DNA of 64,000 nucleotides from QHVT01 sp036399015. Lineage in GTDB: Bacteria > Acidobacteriota > Thermoanaerobaculia > Gp7-AA8. The translations under genes and the position numbers were made by a program. This document shows positions 52,233 to 60,328 of this stretch, in pieces. Position 1 is the stretch's first letter. The number at the start of each line of letters is the position of its first letter. The DNA lies in NCBI GenBank assembly GCA_036399015.1, contig DASWNW010000086.1, positions 49,271-113,270 on the forward strand, read 5' to 3'. Below the pieces are notes generated by a model. The model did no database searches, was not told the DNA's origin, and saw only the letters and a program-made list of their open reading frames with translations.

Positions 52233-52907
52233 TCAGTCGCCGGCGCCGACGAAAACCAGCTCCGCGCCGGGGTGGTCGAGCCACTCGGTCGAGTCGAGCT
52301 GGACGAAGCGGCGGTTCCGGAACCGCTGCTGGAGGGCGGGGGGGAAGGGGGTGGGGATGGTCACGTGCAGCTCGAGATCGTCGAAGAGCTCGGCCTGCAG
52401 GTCGGGCGGCTGGAGGAGGCCCCAGGCGGCCGGGTCGGGATTGGCGACAGTGATGATGTAGTCGGCGTCTTCCTCCACCTCGACGGCCGTCGCGACCGGG
52501 TCGGCGGTGGTCCGCTCGTCGATGCGCCACCGGAGGTGGGCGTGGGAGCCGTGCGTGGCGATCTCGTACGTGCCGCTGGCGAACGGCTGAGCCGCGGGGA
52601 GATGGCGCAGGCCGCGGGTCTTGGTGCCGTACACCTGCGCGCCGAGGGCGGCGTGCATGTCGTAGTGGGTAAGGACGAGGTCGACAAAGCCCCAGAAGCG
52701 GTCGCGGCGGGAAGAGCGGGGCAGCCGCTTGCGCCCGATGGCGATCGCGCGCTGGAACGCGCTCCCCTCGGGGCTCAGCAGGATCAGCAGCCGCTGCACG
52801 TCCTCCAGCTCCGCCGCGTGGTACTCCTCGACGCGGGGGCGGTAGAGAAACGTGACAGAGCCCTGTTCGATCGTCACCGCGGCCTCGGCGGCCGCCGACC
52901 CGGACAT
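52233..52907 (-). CDS. Conserved hypothetical protein
   Basis: 224 residues. The pattern VTFLYRPRVEEYHAAELEDVQRLLILLSPEG, then FQRAIAIGRKRLPRSSRRDRFWGFVDLVL, recalls a family seen in several soil bacteria without assigned function. The C-terminal half is beta-rich (YEIATHGSHAHLRWRIDERT, YIITVANPDPAAWGL). No signal or membrane segment is present. AAGGAA lies 9 nt upstream of the ATG and overlaps the stop codon of the heptad-repeat ORF upstream, suggesting that ORF could be translated. Confidence 0.68.
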   Translation of the reverse strand: MSGSAAAEAAVTIEQGSVTFLYRPRVEEYHAAELEDVQRLLILLSPEGSAFQRAIAIGRKRLPRSSRRDRFWGFVDLVLTHYDMHAALGAQVYGTKTRGLRHLPAAQPFASGTYEIATHGSHAHLRWRIDERTTADPVATAVEVEEDADYIITVANPDPAAWGLLQPPDLQAELFDDLELHVTIPTPFPPALQQRFRNRRFVQLDSTEWLDHPGAELVFVGAGD

Positions 52908-52920
52908 GACCGACGTTCCT

Positions 52921-53226
52921 TCAAATCAGGTGCCTCGCCGCCCGGCCGACGCCGTTGATCCGGCCGCCGAGGCCGTTGATCCGGCCGGCGAGATCGTTGA
53001 TGCGGTCCCTGAGGCCGTTCACGCGACGGCGTACGTCCTTGAAGCACCTCAAGAGATGCTTAATGGCCTCGCGCACATGCTTAATGGCCTCCGCGACATG
53101 CTTAGTCTCGCCTGGAGGACGGTGAGTCTCGGCTGCAGGACAGTCAATGGCCTCTCCAAGTCCAAAAACGACCTCCCCGCCCGGGTGAGTCTCGCCTGGA
53201 GGATGCTTCATGCACCTCCCCGACAT
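52921..53226 (-). CDS. Possible coiled-coil heptad-repeat protein
   Basis: 101 codons, encoded by 21-bp tandem repeats. From about residue 42 the protein is a regular heptad array: KHVAEAI, KHVREAI, KHLLRCF, KDVRRRV, NGLRDRI, NDLAGRI, NGLGGRI, with hydrophobic residues at positions 3 and 7, a canonical coiled coil. The ORF continues in another frame upstream (MLNGLWD, MLSGLWD), suggesting a frameshifted longer gene starting near 53290. The plus strand is also open here, and any 21-bp repeat yields 7-residue periodicity, so coding is uncertain. It ends 13 bases before the next gene. Confidence 0.4.
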   Translation of the reverse strand: MSGRCMKHPPGETHPGGEVVFGLGEAIDCPAAETHRPPGETKHVAEAIKHVREAIKHLLRCFKDVRRRVNGLRDRINDLAGRINGLGGRINGVGRAARHLI

Positions 53227-53290
53227 GCTTCATGGAGTCCCAGAGTCCACTAAGCATGTCCCAGAGTCCATTAAGCATCTCTGGAGATAG
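52930..53290. repeat. Degenerate 21-bp tandem repeat tract
   Basis: Exact 21-bp steps are visible at 52951, 52972, 52993, 53014, 53035, 53056, 53077 and 53098. GCCGTTGATCCGGCC occurs twice and ATGCTTAATGGCCTC twice. Further units (AGTCCACTAAGC, AGTCCATTAAGC) run to about 53290 with small indels that change phase. It spans most of the 550-bp gap between the hypothetical gene (start 52907) and the DUF6869-like gene (start 53458). Confidence 0.75.
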
Positions 53291-53457
53291 TTGCACGTCC
53301 TCCCGCGTGGACGGGGCGTGTACCTGCACCGTCGATGACCGGCGAGAAAAACAGGCGAGGTTCCGGGCAGTTTCGGCAAATGGCCGCCATTGTTGCCGAA
53401 CGTTTACGACAGGGCACGTTGCCGGCGGTCATGACTCGAAGAGTATCGTGGTGCCGA

Positions 53458-54333
53458 ATGACGCGTGACCTCGAATCGCTCGTCCTCCTATGTCTGGAGG
53501 AGAAGGTGATCGCCGGGTCATGCGGACCGGAAGATCCGTGGAAAGAGGCACGGTCGCTGACGGGTGGTGATCCGGAGGCCGCCTGGTCCTTCATCACGAC
53601 CGTCGCCTCTCGAGCGACGACACTCCGCCAGTTCGAAAAATTGGGCGCAGGCCCGCTTGCGTACTTTTGGAGCGAGCATGAGGAAGCGTACCTGCCGCGG
53701 CTCGCCGCCGTCGCCGCGGATCTTCCGGCGCTGGTGAACCTGGTGATCGCGGAAGAGCGCCGGCAAGCGCTCGCCGCACATGTCATGACCTTGGTCTATG
53801 CCGTCGCTGATCATTCGAGGGAGATTCCCGGCGACTTCCATTTCGAAGTTCCCGATGCACTCGCGCGTCTCGCATCTCCGGGGGCGCACCCGCTGACGGA
53901 GCAGCTTCTGCTGCCGAACTGGCAGGAGTTCTCGGCCAGGGGTATGTCTGAACGGCCGTGGTCCGAGAGTGAGCTCGCGCAGCTCGTCGAGGGGTACATC
54001 AGGGCACCCGCTCCGCCGCGGAATGATGATGAGGACGACTGGTGGTGGACTCTCGAGAGGCTCGTGAGCACCGCACCGCACGCGGCATGGCGCACCATAC
54101 TGGCGATCATTGCGCGCGAAAAGGATGGTGTCGATCTCGCGCTACTCGGTGCTGGTGCGCTCGAGACGCTGGTCAGCGATCACGGCGAGCGACTCGCGCC
54201 TCAGATCCTGACCGAGATCCAACGCAATCCTGCGTTTGTCCGTGCACTCTCATCCTGCTATCTCTTCAGTCTTTCCGAGCGGTTGCTTCTCCGGTTGGCA
54301 GATACTTGTCGTCGCTTGCTCCGCGCCACCTGA
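53458..54333 (+). CDS. DUF6869-like protein with two related halves
   Basis: 291 residues from ATG 53458; in-frame ATGs at 53431 and 53335 are alternatives. Two segments align: AAWSFITTVASRATTLRQFEKLGAGPLAYFWSEHEEAYLPRL (about residues 40-80) and AAWRTILAIIAREKDGVDLALLGAGALETLVSDHGERLAPQI (about 205-245). The W-x-x-I, LGAGPLE and HGE pattern matches DUF6869, often found among immunity proteins of polymorphic toxin loci. The internal duplication is unusual. No toxin gene is nearby. A neighbour-defence role is inference. Confidence 0.65.
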   Translation: MTRDLESLVLLCLEEKVIAGSCGPEDPWKEARSLTGGDPEAAWSFITTVASRATTLRQFEKLGAGPLAYFWSEHEEAYLPRLAAVAADLPALVNLVIAEERRQALAAHVMTLVYAVADHSREIPGDFHFEVPDALARLASPGAHPLTEQLLLPNWQEFSARGMSERPWSESELAQLVEGYIRAPAPPRNDDEDDWWWTLERLVSTAPHAAWRTILAIIAREKDGVDLALLGAGALETLVSDHGERLAPQILTEIQRNPAFVRALSSCYLFSLSERLLLRLADTCRRLLRAT

Positions 54334-54361
54334 GTTCACGCTGAAGCTGGTGCAATACAGA

Positions 54362-54730
54362 ATGGCAACACCACCACCGGAAATCCGGGACCGCGTCGAA
54401 GTTCTCTCCCAGTTCGCTGAAGAAGCGGCGGAGAGGGGAGCGCATTTCTTCTATATCAGGATACCGGCTTCTCTTCAGCCGCTCGAACGGGCGGAACGGT
54501 TCGAAGATCCCTTACAGCAAGCGCTGGACGCCGCGTCGATGGGTGAGGTCACCGGAGGCGGTTCTCAGCTCGCAGCGGATGACAGTATCGCTTACTGTGG
54601 TATCGACGTCGTGGTGAACGACCGAGATCGCGGCTTGCAGTTGATCCAAAGGCTGATGAAGGACTTGGGCGCACCTGCCGGAACCGTGATCGAAGAGTTC
54701 ACTCCGGAGTGGGCAGAGCTGTCGCTGTGA
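54362..54730 (+). CDS. Small hypothetical protein
   Basis: 122 residues from ATG 54362, 28 bases past the previous stop. It contains GEVTGGGSQLAADDSIAYCGIDVVVNDRDRGLQLIQRLMKDLGAPAGTVIEEF. The GxVTGGGSQ and YCGIDV strands look like the core of a small alpha/beta domain. No signal peptide is present. I do not recognise the family; similar small proteins turn up as orphan immunity-like genes, which fits its neighbours but is not proof. Confidence 0.65.
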   Translation: MATPPPEIRDRVEVLSQFAEEAAERGAHFFYIRIPASLQPLERAERFEDPLQQALDAASMGEVTGGGSQLAADDSIAYCGIDVVVNDRDRGLQLIQRLMKDLGAPAGTVIEEFTPEWAELSL

Positions 54731-54805
54731 ATGCGCTGCGCCAGGAGTCAGCGGAGTGCGGCATCGGCAAGCGACTTCGTCCCGCGGTTGTCGTACGGTG
54801 GCGCC

Positions 54806-55378
54806 ATGAACGAAGCTCGCCCATCTTCGCCATATGACTCGCCGATCTGGCGACGATTCCACCGTGCAGAGTCGCCGGACGGAAGGTATACGGCTCAGAT
54901 CGACCCCGCGCACGAAGTGTCGATGGGCAATCCCACGTCAGGCGTGTTGTGTCTGTCGAACGGGCTGCATCTACTCCGATGTAACCCGAGCTTCGTCTGG
55001 TCGGACGATTCGAGATACCTGGCGGTACCGCAATTCTTCCAGTATCTCGGCGTCTTCGCGCGGCAGAGACTCCTCATCGTCGCAATGGAAAAGAGGACGG
55101 TCTATGCGTCACGCCGTACGGCGTATTACTTTCAGCCAGATACGTTTCACAGTGGCGACCTGCGGGTGACGATCGACCCGTCTGAGCGGGCCGAGGTTGT
55201 GATGTTCCACCTCCCCGCCGATATCGCGTCGAAATTTCAGCCTGTGCCGGCGCCGTGGCCAGAAGCCGCGTCCACGCCGCAGAATGAAGACGACGATCCA
55301 GAAGTGGGGAAACAGCTTGGCAGTCGGGATCCCGCAGCCTTCGCGGAAGAGATTCACGATTGTTCACGAACGCATTGA
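54806..55378 (+). CDS. Hypothetical protein, beta-rich
   Basis: 190 residues from ATG 54806. RFHRAESPDGRYTAQIDPAHEVSMG followed by PSFVWSDDSRYLAVPQF and LLIVAMEKRTVYA looks like WD40/YncE-type blades (S-P-D-G-x-Y and W-S-x-D-S-R-Y-L-A), too few for a full propeller. The acidic C-terminus has no domain. It is third in a rightward run after the DUF6869-like and small hypothetical genes and may belong to the same immunity-like cluster. Codon use is visibly less GC-biased than in the flanking operons. Confidence 0.62.
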   Translation: MNEARPSSPYDSPIWRRFHRAESPDGRYTAQIDPAHEVSMGNPTSGVLCLSNGLHLLRCNPSFVWSDDSRYLAVPQFFQYLGVFARQRLLIVAMEKRTVYASRRTAYYFQPDTFHSGDLRVTIDPSERAEVVMFHLPADIASKFQPVPAPWPEAASTPQNEDDDPEVGKQLGSRDPAAFAEEIHDCSRTH

Positions 55379-55553
55379 GGCTCATGCTCGTCTTCGCCGC
55401 ACTCATCGAGGCGGTCGTGACGTACGCTGATCGTCCGCTGACCGCAGGCATGTTCGCCGACTGTCGCCTCAGAGCGCGTCTACCTTCTTCGGGCAATTCA
55501 CGCGATCGATCCGAACAGACAATGATCGCAGCATGGCAGTTGGCGCGGCCAGC

Positions 55554-56342
55554 TCACTGGTCCGCCAAACACTTCTTCAGTCGCGACCGAAGCGCGACGA
55601 GGTACGGCTCTTCATCGGCGCCGCGCTCCCATACCACGCGGATCTCTTCGAAGTGCAGGACGACTTTTCCGTTGACCTCATCCGCGGTTCCGACTGCCTC
55701 GACCCTGATGTCGGAACCGATCAGGCGCCAGCGGCTCCAGCGCATGAACGCGTGCAACGCGCCGTCCTGATCTCGATGGACGAGCAGTCCACACGCCTCG
55801 CGTTTCTGAAGCTCGGACAATGTGCGTCCAGTCGGGAAGTTGCGAAGCTCATGCGAGTCCGGAACGGGGATGAATTGCCGCGAAGGGCTGGTCGCGGCGA
55901 ACGCTGCCAAAGACATCGCAGCGACTAAGGCGCGTTTCAGGTGAGACGCGGGATAGAGCCGCGGCGTGACCGCGGCGAGCGGCAGCATTGCGAGCGCGGA
56001 GAGGTCGGTCCAATCGACGACTCGTGTCGTGAGCCACGGCAGTGAGTCAATGAAGCGTTGTGACATCGGGGACTTCCACCAGATGAACGCTGCCGCGGTG
56101 ACGACGCATGCAGGCCAACGGCCGATGGCACAGCGGAGTACGACGGCGAGCAGGTAAACGCCGGCGAAATCGGACAACTTGCCCGTCACCGCGGACGGCG
56201 CCGCGTACTTTAAGACATGGTCGTTCAGGACGAGCACGAAGAGCGCGACCAATGCGGCGAGATGCGCGGCTTCCGGCGCGGCCAACCCTCGCGGTATCGC
56301 CGACACCGGTTGCGACGGGCGAACGAGGCTGGGGCCGCTCAT
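55554..56342 (-). CDS. Multi-pass membrane protein, unknown
   Basis: 262 residues from ATG 56342; other in-frame ATGs lie at 56354, 56357 and 56417. The N-terminal half has about four helices (AALVALFVLVLNDHVLKYAAP, LSDFAGVYLLAVVLRCAIG, ACVVTAAAFIWWK, LSALAMLPLAAVTP). The motif LNDHVLKY-x5-VTGKLSDFAG is shared by a recurrent uncharacterised membrane family. The C-terminal 110 residues are soluble. The 175-bp gap downstream to 55378 holds nothing I can name. Confidence 0.65.
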   Translation of the reverse strand: MSGPSLVRPSQPVSAIPRGLAAPEAAHLAALVALFVLVLNDHVLKYAAPSAVTGKLSDFAGVYLLAVVLRCAIGRWPACVVTAAAFIWWKSPMSQRFIDSLPWLTTRVVDWTDLSALAMLPLAAVTPRLYPASHLKRALVAAMSLAAFAATSPSRQFIPVPDSHELRNFPTGRTLSELQKREACGLLVHRDQDGALHAFMRWSRWRLIGSDIRVEAVGTADEVNGKVVLHFEEIRVVWERGADEEPYLVALRSRLKKCLADQ

Positions 56343-56493
56343 TCCATCGCACATCATACGTGGGAGTGGCTGTGCCGCGCGTGGGAGCGCGCGTCCCGCC
56401 GCGGGCGGCGAGGTCACCGGTGGTTGCGCCCTCTTTCTTGGGTTCCGTGTCGCGCGCCGTCAGCGTTCGACCGTTCTGGTGACCATCCTCGGA

Positions 56494-57630
56494 TTAGTGA
56501 TTCTCACCAGCGCTCTTATACTGAGTCGCATGGCGCGCAATTTCTTCGGGCGACAATCGTAAGAACCGCGCGGCATTGTTGTAGAAGATGTCGCGCTTCT
56601 GCTCGGGCGTCAGGAACGTTGCTTCTTCGATCGAACGCACTGCCGCGTCGATTAGGCCAGGCCAGATCATCTGATCGGAACCGAACATCACGCGGTCGGC
56701 GTATCCCGCCTCTACGATCCCGCGGAGGAAGCGGTAGAACGCGGCACGGGTCTCGACGTTGATGGCCATGCTCGGCTCGACGTAAACCTGAGGATGTGTG
56801 AAAAGAAGCGCCAGCAGGTCTTCCAGCAACGGGTAACCCGCATGCATGACGTAAACGCGGAGACGCGGGTGCCGCACCAGCACCTCCTCGAGCGTGAGCG
56901 CACTCTGGAGCCGCGCACGGAAGCCGGGACTTCCCGTGTACGGAGTTCCGGGCTCGCCACCGCCGATGTGAATGCCCACGGGGAGGTCCAGTTCCTCCGC
57001 CAGCGCCCACAGTGGCTCGAGCCGGGCGTCGTCGGGGGCAATGCCGGCGTACTGATTCGTCACCTCCGCGAGAACCTGGATGCGGCCCTCGCGGTGCAAC
57101 TGCCGAATCTCGTCGAGCGAGACGGGCCGGCGTGATGCACCCGCCGGCATCGGAGCGAATGCTTCTCCAGTCACGCGATCGAAGCGAAGATCGAGACCGC
57201 GGATGAACCGGCCGGGGGCGGCCGCCGCCCATTGCTCCACGAGCTCGGGTGCCCCGCCAAGCACCCCGACGACGTTGTGCCGTTCCATCGTCTCGAGAGT
57301 TTCCCGAAACAGTTCGGCGTCCGTGAGCGGTGACATCAGCGGGTCGCGACAGGCCGGTGGCGCCGACTCGTCCTCCCACATCGGCTTTCGCTGGTCCCAG
57401 CGCGGCATGCGCTCGACCGGCGCGCAGATCGGAAGCGGCGGCGTTCCGTAGTGCGACGCCGTACGCGCGTGCATGTGCATGTCCAGGATCGGACCGCCCC
57501 TCCGGTGCTCCGCCGCAATTTCCGACGCGCCGGAAGGCGTGCGTGTGGTGGCCGAGGCACAGCCGCTCGCGGCGACGAAGAGGAGCGCGAGTGCCGTCGC
57601 GAGTGCCGTCCGCGCGTACCCAGGGCTCAT
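56494..57630 (-). CDS. Amidohydrolase-2-family lipoprotein
   Basis: 378 residues from ATG 57630. The lipobox is in LALLFVAASGC, predicting lipid anchoring. PILDMHMHA supplies the first metal pair. ELDLPVGIHIGGGEPGTPYTG, HPRLRVYVMHAGYPLLEDL, YVEPSMAIN and VMFGSDQMIWP match the PF04909 TIM-barrel pattern of decarboxylases and lactonases. YNNAARFLRL is the usual C-terminal signature. The substrate is unknown. It is divergent from the AlaX pseudogene (77-bp gap). The 151-bp gap at 56343-56493 shows no feature. Confidence 0.85.
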   Translation of the reverse strand: MSPGYARTALATALALLFVAASGCASATTRTPSGASEIAAEHRRGGPILDMHMHARTASHYGTPPLPICAPVERMPRWDQRKPMWEDESAPPACRDPLMSPLTDAELFRETLETMERHNVVGVLGGAPELVEQWAAAAPGRFIRGLDLRFDRVTGEAFAPMPAGASRRPVSLDEIRQLHREGRIQVLAEVTNQYAGIAPDDARLEPLWALAEELDLPVGIHIGGGEPGTPYTGSPGFRARLQSALTLEEVLVRHPRLRVYVMHAGYPLLEDLLALLFTHPQVYVEPSMAINVETRAAFYRFLRGIVEAGYADRVMFGSDQMIWPGLIDAAVRSIEEATFLTPEQKRDIFYNNAARFLRLSPEEIARHATQYKSAGENH

Positions 57631-57707
57631 GCTTCGACGATCATACCCGCACATGGATGCCGGCAGCCGACCCGCATGCGGAGGACGATTACAATCAGCG
57701 CGTCGTG

Positions 57708-58440
57708 ATGAATGCGGACCGGCTGTACTTGTCTGATCCGTACGTGCGGGACTTTGACGCCGTCGTGCGCGAAAGCCACGATGGCGGCGTGGTGCTATCG
57801 CGGACCGCCTTTTACCCCGGCGGTGGCGGACAGCCACCAGACGTCGGGCTACTCGAGCACGAACGCCGTGCCGTTCGCGTTTCAGGAGCTCACGAGGACG
57901 ACGCGGGAAGAGTGTGGCACACGATCGACGATGGGATTCCTGCCGGCGCGGTCGTTCGTGGGCTGGTGGACTGGGAGGTGCGATACGCGCACATGCGGTA
58001 TCACTGTTTACTGCATGTCGTGAATGCGGTCGCATACCAACGGCACCGCGGCCTCGTCACTGGAGCGCAAATCGAGAGAGCGCGCGCACGTGTCGACCTG
58101 AGCGTCGAGAACTTCAATCGGTCTGACGTCGATGCGTTCGAGGCAGCAGGTGAACGCCGTCATTCAGAAGAACCTGCTCGTGCGTGCTGCATCGGTCGCC
58201 GAGTCAGAGCTGACAACGCGGCCGGACCTGGTTCGAACGCTGAACGTTCGGCCTCCCGTCGTCGACGGAATGGTCAGGATCGTTGAGATCGAGACCTTCG
58301 ATGCGCAGGCGTGTGGTGGTACCCACGTCCATGGAACCGGCGAGATCGGAAGTGCACGACTGGTCAAGTTCGACAACCGCGGGAAGAACAACAAAAGGTT
58401 CTACTGGGAACTGGAGTCGGATATTTCGGTACCACGATAG
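57708..58440 (+). pseudogene. alaX: Alanyl-tRNA editing protein AlaX, split by a frameshift
   Basis: The first frame from ATG 57708 gives MNADRLYLSD, VLSRTAFYPGGGGQPPDVG, then the zinc motif MRYHCLLHVVNAV (HxxxH) and VDLSVENFNRSDVDAFEAA. The matching continuation (VNAVIQKNLLVRAASVAESE) is in the next frame and runs to 58440, including the second zinc motif ACGGTHVHGTGEIG. An extra G near 58149 (GCAGCAGGTGAAC) explains the shift. Together the two parts give about 243 residues, the size of AlaX-M, which hydrolyses mischarged Ser-tRNA(Ala). In the uncorrected frame the protein loses the second metal site and would be inactive, unless the extra base is an assembly error. Confidence 0.8.
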
Positions 58441-58580
58441 TGAAAAAAGTGAGCGAGCAGGCGGTCAGTCACACTTGCGTGACAACCGAAACGGACGACT
58501 CGAATCAGAGTGACATTCCGCCCGAGGTCCTGTATAGCCGCGGGAGACTCTCAGGCGCCGCGATACTGGACAACGACCGA

Positions 58581-59693
58581 ATGACTCGAGCACTCCTCGC
58601 CCTCCTTCTCACGCTCGCACAATTTCCCATCGACGCGGCGCCGCGCAGGCGAGCCGTGGGGCATCCGGCACCGGTGGTCGTGCCCGAGGCCCTCATAGCA
58701 GCGGCGCATCAGGCTGCCCAAAATGCAATGGCGGCGGGCGTTCCGGCGGTTCAGATCGCGGTGTCGAAAGGCGGCAAGATCGTTTACTCCGAGGCATTCG
58801 GCGTCACCGACAAAGTGACGGGGACGGCCGCAACACCGCGATCGGTGATGCAGATTGGCTCGCTGACCAAGCAATTCACGGCAGCGGCGATCGTCCGCCT
58901 CGCCGAGCGCGGGGCCCTGTCGCTCGACGATCGGATCGAGAAGTACGTACCGGAGTTCGATCCGCGAGGAGCGACGATCACACTGCGGCACCTCCTCACC
59001 CACACCTCGGGAGTTCCGCGCGACTGGATCCCCTTCGACATGGGGCTCGACCTGACCAAGCCGGTGTCGCGCGCGATGATCGTGAACGGCATCAACGGGA
59101 AACCGTTCGATTTCGCGCCCGGCACGAGCTGGAGCTACAGCAACGCCGGCTTCATGCTGCTCGGTTTTGCGATCGAATCGATCACGGGGAGGTCGTACGA
59201 CGAGTTCATCCATAATGAATTCGCGTTGCCGTTCGGGCTCCTCGACACGGGCGTATGTGGATCGAACAACCTGCCGTTGCCTGTAGGTTACGGCATGACC
59301 CAAACGTCGCCCCCGATGCCGTTCATCCACCGGACCGTTCTCTGGTCGAGCGGGTCGTTTTGCTCCACCGCATCCGATCTCACTCGGTGGGCGCACCTCC
59401 TCGCAACCGGACGCGTGGTGCTGCCTGATTCGTACGCGACGATGATCACCCCGGCAAAACTCCTCAACAACTCCTCGACGACGTACGGCTTCGGCCTGGT
59501 CGTGCAGAAGCGGCTGGGGCAGGCGGCCGTGTGGCACGGCGGCGCAATCGAGGGCTACCAGAGCTTTCTCCTCTATTTCTCCGAGCGGGACATCGCCGTT
59601 TCGGTCGTCACGAATTCGTTCCCTTCGACGGCCGCGGGCAACCCGGAGTTCATCGGGATTCCGGTCGCGGTGGCCGCGCTCGACACGCTGTAA
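58581..59693 (+). CDS. Class-C beta-lactamase-like serine hydrolase
   Basis: 370 residues with a signal peptide (ALLALLLTLAQFPIDA). Catalytic motifs: SLTK (MQIGSLTKQFTAAAIV), YSNAG (YxN) and HGGA (VWHGGAIEGYQS). LRHLLTHTSGVP and FAPGTSWSYSNAGF are standard. It lacks the C-terminal beta extension found in the related protein at 49575-50885. It probably acts on peptides or esters in the envelope. The 140-bp gap upstream contains no recognised element. Confidence 0.88.
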   Translation: MTRALLALLLTLAQFPIDAAPRRRAVGHPAPVVVPEALIAAAHQAAQNAMAAGVPAVQIAVSKGGKIVYSEAFGVTDKVTGTAATPRSVMQIGSLTKQFTAAAIVRLAERGALSLDDRIEKYVPEFDPRGATITLRHLLTHTSGVPRDWIPFDMGLDLTKPVSRAMIVNGINGKPFDFAPGTSWSYSNAGFMLLGFAIESITGRSYDEFIHNEFALPFGLLDTGVCGSNNLPLPVGYGMTQTSPPMPFIHRTVLWSSGSFCSTASDLTRWAHLLATGRVVLPDSYATMITPAKLLNNSSTTYGFGLVVQKRLGQAAVWHGGAIEGYQSFLLYFSERDIAVSVVTNSFPSTAAGNPEFIGIPVAVAALDTL

Positions 59694-59737
59694 CGACCCC
59701 GCGGGCGCCCGCCCTGTCACCGCGTAAAATCCGCGGC

Positions 59738-60058
59738 ATGAACGTGGTCTGGTTCGTCATCGCCGCGGCATTGGAGATCGGCGGCTGCTACGCGGTCTGG
59801 CTTTGGGCGAGGCTCGGGCGGACCCCCTTATGGATTTTCCCCGGCGTGTTGTGTCTGGTGCTTTTTGCCTATGCGCTCACGCGCGTGGAGGTATCGCTGG
59901 CCGGGCGGGCATTCGCGGCCTACGGCGGCATTTACATCGTGTCGTCGCTGACGTGGCTGTTACTGGTGGAGCGTACCCGCCCTTCCGTGACCGACGTTCT
60001 CGGCGGCGCGGTGTCCATTGCTGGTGCTGCGATCATCCTCGCCGGCTCAAGACCATAA
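59738..60058 (+). CDS. ynfA: YnfA/UPF0060-family small membrane protein
   Basis: 106 residues, four helices. Family signatures: ALEIGGCYAVWLWAR, RVEVSLAGRAFAAYGGIYIVSSLTWLL, DVLGGAVSIAGAAIIL. The AGRAFAAYGG(I/V)Y(I/V) motif is diagnostic. The family is distantly related to small multidrug resistance transporters, and its transport role is not established. It stands 44 bases after the serine hydrolase and could share its transcript. Confidence 0.9.
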   Translation: MNVVWFVIAAALEIGGCYAVWLWARLGRTPLWIFPGVLCLVLFAYALTRVEVSLAGRAFAAYGGIYIVSSLTWLLLVERTRPSVTDVLGGAVSIAGAAIILAGSRP

Positions 60059-60066
60059 GAGGAAGA

Positions 60067-60287
60067 ATGGGGATATTTTCCCGATCGGCGGTCCTGGAGT
60101 GGTCAGGCGACGTGCGGCAGGGGACCGGAACGATTACGGCGGGTAGTGGTGCCTTTCAGGTGGCGGCGTCATTCCCGCGGTTCCGCTTCCGAGCTGCGCG
60201 GCATTGCAGAGCTGACAGAGCAGGAGTGCACGATCTCGAAAGTCATCCGGGGCGTCGGTCGCGATCACGCACGACGTGAGTGCCCTT
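60067..60287 (+). pseudogene. OsmC/Ohr remnant with internal deletion
   Basis: ATG 60067, preceded by GAGGAAGA, opens FSRSAVLEWSGDVRQGTGTITAGSGAF, which resembles the first strands of OsmC (VWEGDLKSGKGTVSTGSGAF in E. coli). About 20 codons later another frame reads ELTEQECTISKVIRGV, like the C-terminal CPVSKAL helix of OsmC. The central 80 or so residues, including the helix with the first catalytic Cys, are missing. It is interpreted as a decayed OsmC-type peroxidase gene. It fills most of the 270-bp gap between ynfA and the next gene. Confidence 0.5.
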
Positions 60288-60328
60288 TGAGCGTGACGGC
60301 CAGCGTCGCACGGCAATAGACTCCGGCC

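Noticed and set aside
52852..53253. Plus-strand ORF over the 21-bp repeat tract
   Set aside because: It starts inside the 5' end of a better-supported minus-strand gene, has no ribosome binding site, and its heptads are less regular than those on the minus strand.
55360..55770. 136-codon plus-strand ORF between the hypothetical and membrane-protein genes
   Set aside because: More than half overlaps the opposite-strand membrane-protein gene and the sequence is Ser/Arg/Thr-rich with no domain; the start lies inside the previous gene.
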